Positions 20,301 to 30,265 are shown, counted from the stretch's first letter. The stretch: 64,000 nucleotides of DNA from Staphylococcus arlettae (GCF_002902345.1 NZ_PPQB01000010.1:409096-473095); one strand, 5' to 3'. A program made the numbers and translations. The notes: a model not told the origin generated them from the sequence alone.

Positions 20301-20854
20301 AAGATGTCACAGAACAAGACATCATTAGTTATGTGTTGTACCCTAAAGTATATGAACAATATATACAGACAAGAGAACAATTTGGTAATGTTTCGATACT
20401 AGATACTCCAACATTCTTCTTTGGAATGCGACACAATGAAACTGTTGAAATTGAGATTGATACGGGTAAACGTCTAATTATTACGTTAAAAGCTATTACA
20501 GAGCCAGATGATAAAGGTGTTAGAACGATATTTTTCGATATGAACGGTCAAGCACGTCGTATTTACATTCAAGATGAAAATGTAAAAGCGAATGCAAGTG
20601 TTAAACCAAAGGCAGATAAATTAAATCCAAATCATATTGGTGCTCAAATGCCTGGATCAGTCACTGAAGTTAAGACTAAAGAAGGCGAATCTGTTAAAAG
20701 TGGCCAAGCATTGTTAATTACTGAAGCTATGAAAATGGAAACAACAATTCAAGCTCCATTTGAAGGTGTAGTCCGTAAGATAACAGTGCAAAGTGGTGAT
20801 GCTATTGAAACAGGAGATTTATTAATCGAAATTGAAAAAGAACCAGTAGATTAA
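17399..20854 (+). CDS. pyc: Pyruvate carboxylase
   Basis: Biotin enzyme that carboxylates pyruvate to oxaloacetate, refilling the TCA cycle. Layout of 1151 residues: biotin carboxylase domain (1-450; ATP-grasp GGGGKGMRIV, ERDCSVQRRHQK), carboxyltransferase TIM barrel (about 530-800; TDTTFRDAHQS, metal-ligand HLHTHD), allosteric/PC-tetramerisation domain, and C-terminal biotinyl domain with EAMKMET. Start is TTG at 17399: AGGGGG lies about nine bases upstream, and the nearby ATG at 17394 is out of frame and hits a stop. The N-terminus then reads like that of other staphylococcal Pyc. Confidence 0.97.
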   Translation: MRNINKLLVANRGEIAIRIFRAATELDISTVAIYSNEDKGSLHRYKADESYLVGEDLGPADSYLNIERIIDVAKRANVDAIHPGYGFLSENETFAKRCAEEGIKFIGPHLEHLDMFGDKVKARETAIKADLPVIPGTDGPIESYEAAQDFANEAGYPLMIKATSGGGGKGMRIVRSNDELEDAFYRAKSEAEKSFGNSEVYIEKYIDNPKHIEVQIMGDEHGNIVHLYERDCSVQRRHQKVVEVAPSVALPDALREEICEAALDLSRKIKYVNAGTVEFLVSGNEYYFIEVNPRVQVEHTITEMITGVDIVKTQILVADGASLFSDSIAMPQQEEIQTLGYAVQCRITTEDPTNDFMPDTGRIIAYRSSGGFGVRLDAGDGFQGAEISPYYDSLLVKLSTHGMNFKQAQEKMDRSLQEMRIRGVKTNIPFLINVMRNPQFISGDYTTKFIENTPELFNIEPTRDRGTKTLEYIGNVTINGFPNVDKRPKPEYEASPIPRVDGKTISQLSGTKQILDKEGPAGVTKWLKEQDDVLITDTTFRDAHQSLLATRVRTKDMMNIASKTSQVMQDNFSLEMWGGATFDVAYNFLKESPWERLERLRKAIPNVLFQMLLRASNAVGYKNYPDNVIKKFVKESAEAGIDVFRIFDSLNWVDQMKVANEAVQEAGKISEGTICYTGDILNPERSNIYTIDYYVNLAKTLEREGFHILAIKDMAGLLKPKAAFELVSELKAAVNLPIHLHTHDTSGNGILIYKQAIDAGVDVIDTAVATMSGLTSQPSANSLYYALNGFDRNMRADIDGLETLSHYWGTVRQYYSDFESDIKSPNTEIYKHEMPGGQYSNLHQQAKSLGLGNRYNEVKDMYRRVNFLFGDIVKVTPSSKVVGDMALYMVQNDLDEDSVIKDGHKLDFPESVVSFFKGEIGQPVGGFNEKLQKVILKGQQPLTDRPGEYLPSVDFEQVRQELEQLQLKDVTEQDIISYVLYPKVYEQYIQTREQFGNVSILDTPTFFFGMRHNETVEIEIDTGKRLIITLKAITEPDDKGVRTIFFDMNGQARRIYIQDENVKANASVKPKADKLNPNHIGAQMPGSVTEVKTKEGESVKSGQALLITEAMKMETTIQAPFEGVVRKITVQSGDAIETGDLLIEIEKEPVD

Positions 20855-20868
20855 TTATAAAGATAAAA

Positions 20869-20946
20869 AAGAGAGGTGCCGTCTAGGAGCTTCTCGCACA
20901 ACGTAAACTAACCTTAGGTGATGATTATTGCCTAAGGTTTGTTTAT
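20869..20946 (+). terminator. Two hairpins after pyc, the second a terminator
   Basis: A first stem (GAGAGGTGCC with GGAGCTTCTC, a few G-U pairs) is followed by a clean AACCTTAGG/CCTAAGGTT stem at 20910-20938 extended by AAAC/GTTT, ending TTTGTTTAT. The second is the likely pyc terminator. Confidence 0.65.
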
Positions 20947-20984
20947 AGTTAATAGTTAATTTTAGTAAATAGCAGAGGTCTTTT

Positions 20985-21122
20985 AGATCAATGTTAGCTC
21001 TTTGGTATCACCAAATGGCTGAGGCAGTGCCCGCGGAAAGCGTGCACAAAAAAACTGCCAACAAAGTCGGTGGACTTTGTCGACAGTATAAGAGATGCGA
21101 CGTCAAAGCGTTTCTCTTTTTT
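20985..21122 (+). ncRNA. Candidate structured non-coding RNA between pyc and ctaA
   Basis: Four consecutive hairpins end in an intrinsic terminator. They are TTTGGT-atc-ACCAAA (21001-21015); a nested stem in GGCAGTGCCCGCGGAAAGCG (GTGC/GCAC and CGC-ggaaa-GCG, with outer GGCAGT/ACTGCC at 21023-21028 and 21054-21059); ACAAAGTC-ggtg-GACTTTGT (21061-21080); and an AGAGA/TCTCT stem followed by T6 (21091-21122). No ORF is present. A promoter is not obvious, so it could also be a repeat element or read-through 3' region of pyc. Strand is set by the T run. Confidence 0.45.
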
Positions 21123-21132
21123 AATGATTTAA

Positions 21133-22041
21133 TCAACCGCCACTTCGTATTGTTCGTAACATAAGAACGATGAAATAAGCGATTAGACCAAATAAAAACG
21201 TAATGAATAAAGCATGTAGTAATGCGATAAACAAATTAACATTCGTCATCATTGATAATGCACCAGTAATTACTTGTAAAATAACAAGGATAAATGCAGT
21301 AGTATATCCGTAACGAATTGTACGATTATGTTGATAATGATTTATGGCATGAATAAATGTTATTAAAATCCATACAAAAGCGATAAATGCCATACCTCTA
21401 TGTGCAAAATTAACCCAGTCCGCCACATTATGTGGTATTAAATCATTAAATGGTAATGGCCATGCACCATATGCTAGACTTGCTTCTTTATGTCTAACTA
21501 ATGCGCCCGTGTAAATTGTTAAATATACAATTACAGCCATAATCCAAGTATAAACACGTAAAGGTTTTCTGATAAATAACTCGTCAGCTTCATATTTTTG
21601 ATCAATTTCATATATAATTAAAGTCAGTACGAAAACGGAAGAGAAACTTATTAAAGAGATACCAAAATGCAACGCTAAAACATAAGAATTTTGTTGCCAC
21701 ATTACAGCTGCTGCACCAATTAATGCTTGTAATAGTAAAAAGCCAACACTAATCATACATAAAGGTTTAACTTCTTTAATATGACCAATATGCTTCCAAG
21801 CAACGATTGTTAACCACAAGACAACCATTAAAGATAATCCTGAAACAGCTCTATGACTTAATTCAATTAATGTTTGTATTGGTAAGTTTTGTGGCAAAAA
21901 TGCACCGTGACACAATGGCCAGTCTGATCCACAACCATCAGCTGAACCAGTTTTTGTAACTAACGCTCCACCGAGTTGTACAAAAGCCATAATAATTGTT
22001 GCTAAAATGGATAACCATTTTAGGTTTTGTTTTTTAAACAA
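21133..22041 (-). CDS. ctaA: Haem A synthase
   Basis: Membrane enzyme that oxidises the C8 methyl of haem O to give haem A for aa3-type quinol oxidase. Eight membrane segments in 302 residues. The conserved pieces include [23 protein letters not shown] (the Cys pair in the first outer loop), ELSHRAVS with haem-ligand His, LHFGIS, and the second-half HRGMAFI and LHALFITF. Start chosen is TTG at 22041 (MFKKQNLKW): GGGGTG sits 7 bases upstream and the length then fits CtaA. The GTG at 22056 lies within that SD. Divergent from ctaB. Confidence 0.94.
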   Translation of the reverse strand: MFKKQNLKWLSILATIIMAFVQLGGALVTKTGSADGCGSDWPLCHGAFLPQNLPIQTLIELSHRAVSGLSLMVVLWLTIVAWKHIGHIKEVKPLCMISVGFLLLQALIGAAAVMWQQNSYVLALHFGISLISFSSVFVLTLIIYEIDQKYEADELFIRKPLRVYTWIMAVIVYLTIYTGALVRHKEASLAYGAWPLPFNDLIPHNVADWVNFAHRGMAFIAFVWILITFIHAINHYQHNRTIRYGYTTAFILVILQVITGALSMMTNVNLFIALLHALFITFLFGLIAYFIVLMLRTIRSGG

Positions 22042-22332
22042 TAATGAACACCCCACTAAAAATAACCTGATTCAGACTAAAATTTCCAATACATAATAGT
22101 ATAGTATAATTTACAAGTTTTGCAAAAAGTACAATAACTATAAAATGACTAGTAATTTATAGTCTTTAAACTCACTTAAAAACAATTATAACAAGAATAA
22201 TTATATAAATTGTGTCTTAATCATGACGATTTTGAATGTCGCTAAAGTGTCACAAATAAATTTTATTAAATCTAGTCAACGCATTAAATATGCTTTATCA
22301 TAGATATTATATGAGAAATTAGGAGGGGAACT
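22042..22332. other. Divergent promoter region between ctaA and ctaB
   Basis: 291 AT-rich bases without a gene. It must hold promoters for both haem A genes. A TGTCACAAATAA segment near 22248 loosely resembles redox-regulator sites but is not good enough to call. No terminator or clear operator was seen. Confidence 0.4.
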
Positions 22333-23244
22333 ATGAACAAAGAGCAAACTTTGTCACATTCAACAAGTCGTGTAACCTATAAAGAGTTACAACAAATTAT
22401 CAAAATGGGACTTGTACAAGGTAACTTGATTCCTGCTTTCGCAGGTTCATGGCTGGCGATTGTTTTGGCAAACCATTCCTTCCTCATGTCAATACCACAA
22501 ATTCTTATGATGTTAATAGGGTCAACATTAATTATGGGTGGCGCATGCGCGTTGAATAATTATTATGATCAAGATATTGACAGTATCATGCCAAGTAAAC
22601 AAAAAAGACCAACTGTTAATGGCAGAATATCAGAAAGAAACTTATTACTGTTAAGTTTCGGCATGATGCTGATAGGGGAAGCGTTATTATTTGCATTAAA
22701 TGTACCATCTGGAGTAATCGGTCTATTGGGCATAGTAGGCTATGTTTCTTTTTATTCAATTTGGTCAAAACGTCACACAGTATGGAATACTGTAATTGGT
22801 AGTTTCCCAGGGGCAGTACCACCACTTATCGGTTGGACTGCAATAGAAGGAAATATAAGTATGACAGCAATTGCACTATTTTTAGTTGTATTTTGTTGGC
22901 AACCAATCCACTTTTATGCATTGGCTATCAAGAGAAAAGATGAATACTCATTAGCGAATATTCCAATGTTACCATCTGTTAAAGGTTTTAACAGAACGCG
23001 TATAGGAATGTTTGTATGGTTAGTGTGTTTATTACCATTACCATTTTTATTTGCAGACTTAGGTGTTACTTTTATAATTTTAGCCACGTTGCTTAACTTA
23101 GGGTGGTTAGCAATGGGATTAACGAGTTTCAAGAAAAATGTAGATCAAACGAAATGGGCAACAAATATGTTTATATATTCTTTGAATTATTTAGTTGTTT
23201 TCTTTGTTCTTACAGTTATCGTTTCGTTAATTCAGATGTTTTAA
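22333..23244 (+). CDS. ctaB: Protohaem IX farnesyltransferase (haem O synthase)
   Basis: UbiA-family prenyltransferase that adds farnesyl to haem B, giving haem O, the substrate of CtaA. The prenyl-diphosphate/Mg2+ motif NNYYDQDID (family NxxxDxxxD) and a second acidic region in [15 protein letters not shown] are visible. About nine membrane segments in 303 residues. ATG at 22333 follows TAGGAGGGG. ctaM follows after 24 bases in the same direction. Confidence 0.95.
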   Translation: MNKEQTLSHSTSRVTYKELQQIIKMGLVQGNLIPAFAGSWLAIVLANHSFLMSIPQILMMLIGSTLIMGGACALNNYYDQDIDSIMPSKQKRPTVNGRISERNLLLLSFGMMLIGEALLFALNVPSGVIGLLGIVGYVSFYSIWSKRHTVWNTVIGSFPGAVPPLIGWTAIEGNISMTAIALFLVVFCWQPIHFYALAIKRKDEYSLANIPMLPSVKGFNRTRIGMFVWLVCLLPLPFLFADLGVTFIILATLLNLGWLAMGLTSFKKNVDQTKWATNMFIYSLNYLVVFFVLTVIVSLIQMF

Positions 23245-23268
23245 ATTTTAAATATAAGGATGGAACTT

Positions 23269-23730
23269 ATGAATTTACCAATTTTACCGACTATAAGTAC
23301 GTCATGTATTATTATTAGTGCAATATTAATCGCAATAGGCTGGCGATTAATTTGGAAACGAAACATAGAAGCACATAAAAAAGTAATGTTAACAGCAGCT
23401 GTTTTTGCACTTATATTCTTTATTATTTATGCCTCACGCACTATTTTTATAGGAAACACTGCTTTTGGTGGTCCTGATTCAATAGAGATATACTATACAA
23501 TTTTCTTAGTATTTCATATTAATTTAGCAACAATTGGTGCAATTTTAGGTATAATTCAAATAATCACAGCATTTAAAGATAAATTTAACATTCACCGTAA
23601 AGTAGGGCCTGTAGCATCGATTATTTGGTTCTTTACAGCTATTACGGGTGTCGCTGTTTATTTATTGTTATATGTTATTTATCCTGGAGGAGAAACAACT
23701 TCTCTATTAAAAGCTACATTTGGAGGATAA
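23269..23730 (+). CDS. ctaM: CtaM, DUF420 membrane protein for aa3 oxidase
   Basis: 153 residues with four to five membrane segments and conserved His residues (EAHKKVM, VFHINLATIG, NIHRKVG) typical of DUF420. In S. aureus CtaM is required for function of the aa3-type menaquinol oxidase, and its position after ctaB agrees. ATG at 23269 is preferred to 23260 because TAAGGA lies 8 bases upstream of 23269 and overlaps 23260. Ends in a terminator. Confidence 0.88.
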   Translation: MNLPILPTISTSCIIISAILIAIGWRLIWKRNIEAHKKVMLTAAVFALIFFIIYASRTIFIGNTAFGGPDSIEIYYTIFLVFHINLATIGAILGIIQIITAFKDKFNIHRKVGPVASIIWFFTAITGVAVYLLLYVIYPGGETTSLLKATFGG

Positions 23731-23740
23731 TTAACAGAAC

Positions 23741-23778
23741 TCAAAGCTTAGCATAAGGCTAAGCTTTTTATTTTTGTA
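23741..23778 (+). terminator. Terminator of ctaB-ctaM
   Basis: AAAGCTTAGC and GGCTAAGCTTT form a stem with a 4-base loop, followed by TTATTTTTG. Confidence 0.85.
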
Positions 23779-23920
23779 CAATTTGAAGTGTAATCAATAG
23801 TCATCGAATTATTATTAGGCTAAACTGATACATCTAGGTTACTGTTAAACCATGATGAAGATTCTTGCTAATGACTTGATAAAATGTGTACAATGACCAT
23901 ATGATGAATTAGGTGGGTGA

Positions 23921-24973
23921 ATGATGAATAAGCTAATAATAAAAGTTATTGGTGCTTTAGTTTTAATATTATTCCTAATTTATTTATTTTATTCTCCAAG
24001 ATTAAAATTTGATGTATTAGAAAATCCAAATAACAATAGTAAACAAACAACGTCGAATAAAGATTACAAACAGCAAAAGGGAGATACAGAAAATAAAACA
24101 CCTGAAAGTGGTGTAGGTACTTGGATAGGAAAAAATATTAATAATTTAACAGATAAATATGGTCAAGCTGATCGTGTTTATCCATATCAAAATGGATTTA
24201 AAACATATGTATTTAAAGATAAAGATCAGTATTATTTAGTTTCAGCGAAAAAGAACGTTATCAAGTCTGTCTATGCTACTGGAACAAAATCTGATGTATC
24301 GCCATTAAAAATATCAGATAATGCTTCGAGTGTGTTTGAAGATTTAACAATTAATCCAGAACCAACAATCTCAACGCAGAATAAAACATATGATTTAGAA
24401 CTATCAGATGAAGATATGAAAACACAAACTTTAGTTAAATTTGATCATATGTATGCTCAAGTTTATACAGACCAACAAACTAACAAAATTGTTGGCGTTC
24501 GCTATTTAGATAGTGAAGCTTTAACAACTTTCAAACCGTATCAAACAGTGGAAAATGAAGAAGCTAATGACAAAAAAGAAAAAGAGCCTAAAAGACCATA
24601 TGAACAAAATGCCAACCAATTAATGACTTTGTATGAAATCACTAATGAAATGCGTAAATTAAAAGGGGCAAAACCTTTAAATGTTAAGAATGAGCTATCT
24701 CATATAGCTTCATATAACTTATATGAGGCAACAGATTCAGAAAGTGTAGAATTTACAGAAGAAGCATTAAAACAACAACTAGATGCACGACAAATTCCAT
24801 TTAATTCAGCGAGTCAAAACGTTGGATATGAATTTAATGATGTGCCAACGTTGATTCATAGTTGGTTAAATTCAGACATTCACCGTTCACGAATGTTGAA
24901 CACTAAGTACAATACTATGGGTGGAGAAGTAATGGATGATTATTATACATTAATCTTTGTTGAAGATAAGTAA
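23921..24973 (+). CDS. YlbC-like CAP-domain protein, membrane anchored
   Basis: 350 residues: an N-terminal signal anchor (LIIKVIGALVLILFLIYLF), a CAP-associated N-terminal domain (about 65-200, beginning VGTWIGKNINNLTDKYGQ), a Lys/Glu linker, and a C-terminal CAP/SCP domain (about 225-350) with the family motifs NEMRKLKGAKPL and HSWLNSDIHRSRMLN. Likely extracellular. The molecular function of these proteins in Firmicutes is unknown. Tandem ATGs at 23921 and 23924 follow TAGGTGG. 12 bases upstream of ylbF in the same orientation. Confidence 0.82.
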   Translation: MMNKLIIKVIGALVLILFLIYLFYSPRLKFDVLENPNNNSKQTTSNKDYKQQKGDTENKTPESGVGTWIGKNINNLTDKYGQADRVYPYQNGFKTYVFKDKDQYYLVSAKKNVIKSVYATGTKSDVSPLKISDNASSVFEDLTINPEPTISTQNKTYDLELSDEDMKTQTLVKFDHMYAQVYTDQQTNKIVGVRYLDSEALTTFKPYQTVENEEANDKKEKEPKRPYEQNANQLMTLYEITNEMRKLKGAKPLNVKNELSHIASYNLYEATDSESVEFTEEALKQQLDARQIPFNSASQNVGYEFNDVPTLIHSWLNSDIHRSRMLNTKYNTMGGEVMDDYYTLIFVEDK

Positions 24974-24985
24974 GGAGGATATAAG

Positions 24986-25420
24986 ATGATAACGGAAGAA
25001 ACAGTAAAAGTCCTCGACAAAATTGAAATGTTAGGTGAAATGATTGGTAACTCAGACTTATATGACGCGTATCGTCAAGCGGAGCAAGCGTTAGAAGCTG
25101 ATGATGAAGCCCATTTATTGTACCAAGCATTTTTGAAGTCGAAAGAATCATACGATGAAGTGATGCGCTTTGGCAAATACCATCCTGATTATCAAACAGT
25201 AATGATGGACACGCGAAAACGTAAAAGAGCATATGAAATGTTACCTGTAGTGATGGACTTTAAACAAAAAGAGATGGCACTTCAAACACTTGTTGACGAA
25301 GTGATTACCAAACTAGCACACGCTGTTTCACAAAATGTGAAAATTGAAGCAGGTAATCCATTTTTCCAAAAAGATGTTGGGGGTTGTTCCACTGGCGGTT
25401 CGTGTAATTGTTCTATTTAG
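24986..25420 (+). CDS. YlbF, RicF-type regulator of RNase Y / Y-complex
   Basis: 144-residue helical protein of the YlbF/YmcA family. In Bacillus, YlbF, YmcA and YaaT form the Y-complex that steers RNase Y and carries [4Fe-4S] clusters. The C-terminus here (GGCSTGGSCNCSI) has the three-cysteine tail expected for cluster binding. ATG at 24986 has AGGAGGAT as SD. Operon with the CAP-domain gene. Confidence 0.85.
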   Translation: MITEETVKVLDKIEMLGEMIGNSDLYDAYRQAEQALEADDEAHLLYQAFLKSKESYDEVMRFGKYHPDYQTVMMDTRKRKRAYEMLPVVMDFKQKEMALQTLVDEVITKLAHAVSQNVKIEAGNPFFQKDVGGCSTGGSCNCSI

Positions 25421-25465
25421 CAATTGTTATAGACAGTGATATAAATAAATTGAAAATTTTTAAGT

Positions 25466-25504
25466 AAAAAAGTTAGCGAACAAAGATGTTTGCTAACTTT
25501 TTAT
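25466..25504. terminator. Bidirectional terminator
   Basis: AAAAAAGTTAGCgaac and gtttGCTAACTTTTT pair around a short loop. It serves ylbF rightward and the GDPD gene leftward, overlapping the latter's stop. Confidence 0.9.
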
Positions 25505-26418
25505 TTAATATTATTAAAACGTTGAGCTAAATCTGGTCGATCGGTAACTATCGAATGGACACCATGTTTCGTTAATTCTTGCATTAAATCTAAGTTGTTC
25601 ACTGGGCTATAACTAGGAACTATATTTAAACGTAGTAACCATTGAATATAGTTGTATTCTAGACGTTTTGTATGGTTTATTTGAGGTGTTAATTGAAAAA
25701 AGTGTGATTTAGGTTTGAACGTATGTCCTATTCCTAAAATGTATTTAATAAATGCTTCAGTCATTTCCTTTTGACTTGCTCCAACAGCAATCTCTTCCTC
25801 ATTGTAGTCAGCGAATGCTGTTAAATGTTCTACGAATGGACTCATAACAACAACACGGTGTTGTGCGTGATGCTGTACGATAATATCAAAGAGCAACTTA
25901 GGTATACGATGTGCATTAGTAGTATCAGGCGCATCTAAGATATGTACAATGATTAATTGATTAGGATATTTTGTTAATACTTCTGATAGCGATAGTATTT
26001 TAGCCAAATGATGGTCTCTGTATGGGTGGTGTTTATTTATATCTGTAAAGTAATATCCAGCATCTAAATGTTGTAATTCAGCTAAATTATGAGTCATAAC
26101 AGCGCCCGAACCATTTGTTGTGCGGTCAAGTTCACTATCATGAAAAGCAACTAAATGATAATCTTGTGTTAACCTAATATCAATATCAAAACCAGTTACT
26201 TTGTGGTTATTGGCATAATCAAAAGCAAGTTGTGTGTGCTCTGGACGAACGGCCATACCGCCTTTACGTGCAAAAATATAAGGGCTTGCATGAGTGAAAA
26301 ACGTAGGGACAGCCATATTTGTGCGTTTGTAGTTATATTTTTTGAGAAAGAATAAACTGCCAACTACTCCCACTGTGCCTATAAAAGCACTTTTGATTAA
26401 TACATTAAATTTAGTCAT
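25501..26418 (-). CDS. Glycerophosphodiester phosphodiesterase family protein, atypical active site
   Basis: 305 residues with an N-terminal hydrophobic segment (about 7-24), then a GDPD TIM barrel. FDIDIRLTQDYHLVAFHDSELDRTTNG carries the family metal ligands and one catalytic His. The other conserved motif, normally HRG...PENT, here reads ARKGGMAVRPEHT, so the first catalytic His is replaced by Arg. The enzyme may be altered or inactive on glycerophosphodiesters. Start 26418 (MTKFN) is preceded by AGGAGG; a longer frame to 26454 has no SD. Convergent with ylbF. Confidence 0.8.
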   Translation of the reverse strand: MTKFNVLIKSAFIGTVGVVGSLFFLKKYNYKRTNMAVPTFFTHASPYIFARKGGMAVRPEHTQLAFDYANNHKVTGFDIDIRLTQDYHLVAFHDSELDRTTNGSGAVMTHNLAELQHLDAGYYFTDINKHHPYRDHHLAKILSLSEVLTKYPNQLIIVHILDAPDTTNAHRIPKLLFDIIVQHHAQHRVVVMSPFVEHLTAFADYNEEEIAVGASQKEMTEAFIKYILGIGHTFKPKSHFFQLTPQINHTKRLEYNYIQWLLRLNIVPSYSPVNNLDLMQELTKHGVHSIVTDRPDLAQRFNNIK

Positions 26419-26535
26419 TATAGATAACCTCCTATAAACTATATACCCAAACATCGTACTACTACATATAATTGTTATTTATAAAAATAAAAAGTCATGA
26501 TATTATAAAGTGGCTAACAAATGGAGTGAAATAAT

Positions 26536-26787
26536 ATGGATATTATAGCGAGAACAAGTTTAGTTATTTATTTGAAACATATGAAACACGAACGTCAAAT
26601 TAGGAAATTCGGTCACATCGTCCATTCAAATAAGCAAAAAAAATATGTCATGTTGTATATAAATGAAGATGAAGCGGACGCCATTGTACACAAGTTGATG
26701 AAGCTAAAATATGTGCGTAAAATTGACGGGTCACCATACAAATATTTGAAGAAAGTTTATGAAAAAGAAAGACATGAACTTTCATAA
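26536..26787 (+). CDS. YlbG, UPF0298 family protein
   Basis: 83-residue basic protein of the YlbG/UPF0298 (DUF2129) family, with the characteristic [21 protein letters not shown] start and [12 protein letters not shown] centre. No function is established. It usually lies between ylbF and rsmD, as here. ATG at 26536 with GGAGTG SD. Confidence 0.85.
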   Translation: MDIIARTSLVIYLKHMKHERQIRKFGHIVHSNKQKKYVMLYINEDEADAIVHKLMKLKYVRKIDGSPYKYLKKVYEKERHELS

Positions 26788-26810
26788 ATATAACGAGCGC
26801 TAATTTGAAT

Positions 26811-27200
26811 TTATTGTAACGGTGGAATCCAATTTTGCATGCGTAAAACACTGGTCAAATAATTAAAATATAGATCTAAATCATGATACGTTTCAGGTGG
26901 TTGGACATCAATCCCTTTAAACGATAGATTATATTGTTCTGCGTATTCTTTAATGAGTTCAAATTTTTTATTAGTTTTTGGATACGGATAATTAAAGGCA
27001 TTTATCATAATGTACATAGCTTGAAAATGTCGTTCTGTTGTTGGATGCATAATTATCGCTACAGAAGAACGCTGTTTGTCCGACATGGGTGTATGAAAAT
27101 TGACAATGGCTGCAATTCGTTGATGGTTATATTCAATTAATGTTGTAAATTCAAACAAATCGGTGAGACCTTCACCTAGCAAAATAAATGATTGTTTCAT
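26811..27200 (-). CDS. Conserved hypothetical protein
   Basis: 129 residues, no membrane segment, beginning MKQSFILLGEGLTDLFEFTTL and with a FHTPMSDKQRSSVAIIMHPTT centre. Homologues are common in staphylococci and bacilli next to ylbG/rsmD and are sometimes mislabelled methylthioribose kinase. I see no kinase motif. ATG at 27200 with AAAGGAG SD. Its stop lies 24 bases from the ylbG stop (convergent). Confidence 0.65.
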   Translation of the reverse strand: MKQSFILLGEGLTDLFEFTTLIEYNHQRIAAIVNFHTPMSDKQRSSVAIIMHPTTERHFQAMYIMINAFNYPYPKTNKKFELIKEYAEQYNLSFKGIDVQPPETYHDLDLYFNYLTSVLRMQNWIPPLQ

Positions 27201-27274
27201 TTTATATGTCTCCTTTTACGTTGTGCATATAAAATTATATAAAATTTGGTGTGAGATTGGAAGTGTAGATAACA

Positions 27275-28304
<1,030 letters not shown>

Positions 28305-28313
28305 TAGCTGTGC

Positions 28314-28363
28314 AAACGTATAACTACCTAGTGCATCCACACTAGGTAGTTATACGTTTTTTG
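28314..28363. terminator. Bidirectional terminator, coaD / tmcAL
   Basis: A 19-20 bp perfect stem (AAACGTATAACTACCTAGTG and its complement) with a short loop and a T6 tail on the right; the A run on the left allows use by the leftward gene. Confidence 0.92.
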
Positions 28364-28377
28364 TAAACAGTAGGTTT

Positions 28378-29517
28378 TTAAGTTTCAGTACGAATTACCG
28401 GGGTGTTGAAATCGGTAGCTTGTTGTTGTGACAATAAATTATAAACTGTTGTTGCGCGAATTTCGGAAGAGAAAAAGTGTGCATTTTGCTTATTGATATT
28501 AGTAACAAAATGACGTTCTGGGAACTGCTTTTTGAGTTGCTTTAGATAGCGTTGTCCTTGTTGTGACATTCCTAATATATGCACGGCTTCGATATTTTGT
28601 GGCTTGTCACCTTGATAGAACTGTAACAATATATTCATTAAGACACGTTGTATATGTGTATAAGTATAACGTTTAGTTTTTAAAAGTTGCATTAATTCAG
28701 CAAAAGAGGTTGCTTGTCCAATATACTTTTTAATACGTTGTTCTAGTCCTTCATTCATTAAATGAATGCCTTGTAATGCTTCAATAGAGTGTGTGATGAT
28801 AGCATACTTTAAAAATGGAAAGCACTGTTCTACTGTCAAATGTGGCGCAGTATATAGCTGTTGAATATCATTAGGTACGACAGACTGCCAACTTGGATCA
28901 TTGTCTTGTAGTGCATTTCTAATAGAAGTACCACTAGCATATGTTGGATTGATAATATTACTCTCATGGTGATTAGTTTGATGACGTGAAATGGTCCAAG
29001 GTTGGATATGTGGCGCATATTGTTGAATTGCTCTCACATAGGATACACCTAATGTATTATTCGGTGACTTTAAAATTGTATTATTATTCGTCAGTTCACT
29101 TATAATTCGAGGATAACTTTTACCTTCTTTTACTTTTTGGGTGAAAGCTGGTGTATGTTCCAATTGTGTTAATTGTTGCGCTACTTGTTGAAATTCTGTG
29201 ATATTTCCAGATTCGCTGCCAAATGACAAGTGATCAACATTGAGGTACTGTGCAACCTTAACAGCACTTTCAGCAAAGTATTGGCCTGCAGATATTGCTG
29301 CAAACGCAGGTAATTCAACAACAATATCGACGGCTTGTAATGCCATACGTGTGCGCAGAAATTTATTATAAAATGCAGGGGCACCACGCATGACAAATTG
29401 TCCGCTCATGATTGCGACACTAATATCTGCTCCTGAGATTGACTTTGATTGTTTGGCATGGTATAAGTGACCATTGTGGAAGGGATTATACTCTGTTACT
29501 AACGCAACGCTTTTCAT
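28378..29517 (-). CDS. tmcAL: tRNA(Met) cytidine acetate ligase TmcAL
   Basis: Uses ATP and acetate to make N4-acetylcytidine at the wobble base of elongator tRNA-Met (previously YlbM, nucleotidyltransferase). Motif TEYNPFHNGHLYH holds the HxGH signature; PNNTLGVSYVRAI and YASGTSIRNAL are also family features. Start: ATG at 29517 (MKSVALVTEYN) fits the family N-terminus; an ATG six bases upstream (29523) is nearly on top of the AAAGGAAG SD. About 379 residues. Divergent from the yceD gene. Confidence 0.93.
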   Translation of the reverse strand: MKSVALVTEYNPFHNGHLYHAKQSKSISGADISVAIMSGQFVMRGAPAFYNKFLRTRMALQAVDIVVELPAFAAISAGQYFAESAVKVAQYLNVDHLSFGSESGNITEFQQVAQQLTQLEHTPAFTQKVKEGKSYPRIISELTNNNTILKSPNNTLGVSYVRAIQQYAPHIQPWTISRHQTNHHESNIINPTYASGTSIRNALQDNDPSWQSVVPNDIQQLYTAPHLTVEQCFPFLKYAIITHSIEALQGIHLMNEGLEQRIKKYIGQATSFAELMQLLKTKRYTYTHIQRVLMNILLQFYQGDKPQNIEAVHILGMSQQGQRYLKQLKKQFPERHFVTNINKQNAHFFSSEIRATTVYNLLSQQQATDFNTPVIRTET

Positions 29518-29643
29518 TTGCATTTCTTCCTTTCGGTATTCATTATAGATATTGTAACAGATATAAAAGTGTTAAGAAAAAATCTTGACAACTTAAATCT
29601 ATAAAGTTAAAATAAATTTTGTGCTTGTTAGAGGTGAAGCCAT

Positions 29644-30183
29644 ATGAAATGGTCAATAACGCAATTAAGAAAATACCAAGATGAGCCATTTGTATTTAAG
29701 CAAACGGTGAATTTTGATCATTTGAAAGACTCATTGGATTTGTTAGATTTATCTGCCATTACGGTAGAAGGTGAACTAACCGTTAAATCAAACGAGGTTA
29801 TCGCAGATATGCATATTACTGGTGTTTATACCATGTCATGTGCCAGAACCTTAGTTCCTGTAGAAGTGCCGCTAGATACTACTTCTCAAGAAATTTTTGA
29901 TTTAGAGGGATTTGATTCATACAGTGAAGATGATGAACATTATCACGATGCCACTGATGGAATGATAAATTTAAAAGATATCGCAGAAGAACTTGTCATC
30001 ATAGAAAAGCCAATGCGTGCATTTGCAGAAAATAGTGATCAAATGATGCGCGAAGGTAATGGTTGGGAAGTTATTGACGAAACGCAAGCGGCTGAACTTA
30101 AAAAAGAACAAGAAGCGTCAGAGTCTAAGCAAGTCGATCCAAGGCTTCAAAAATTACAACAATTATATGACGAAGAGCAATAG
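29644..30183 (+). CDS. YceD family (DUF177) protein
   Basis: 179-residue acidic protein with the DUF177 core VEGELTVKSNEVIADMHI followed by TMSCARTLVPVEVPL. DUF177 proteins are encoded beside rpmF across bacteria and in plants affect 23S rRNA accumulation; the bacterial role is unclear. ATG at 29644 with GAGGTGAAG SD. rpmF follows after 82 bases. Confidence 0.85.
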   Translation: MKWSITQLRKYQDEPFVFKQTVNFDHLKDSLDLLDLSAITVEGELTVKSNEVIADMHITGVYTMSCARTLVPVEVPLDTTSQEIFDLEGFDSYSEDDEHYHDATDGMINLKDIAEELVIIEKPMRAFAENSDQMMREGNGWEVIDETQAAELKKEQEASESKQVDPRLQKLQQLYDEEQ

Positions 30184-30265
30184 CAGTTTCAAGTAATCTA
30201 TAGTATAATAGATTATTGAATCTGAACATTAATGATTTTGTGTTTGAATATAAGGAGGATAAATC

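Noticed and set aside
22240..22262. Possible redox regulator (Rex or ArcA-like) site between ctaA and ctaB
   Set aside because: Only one half-site is recognisable, and in such AT-rich DNA this is expected by chance.
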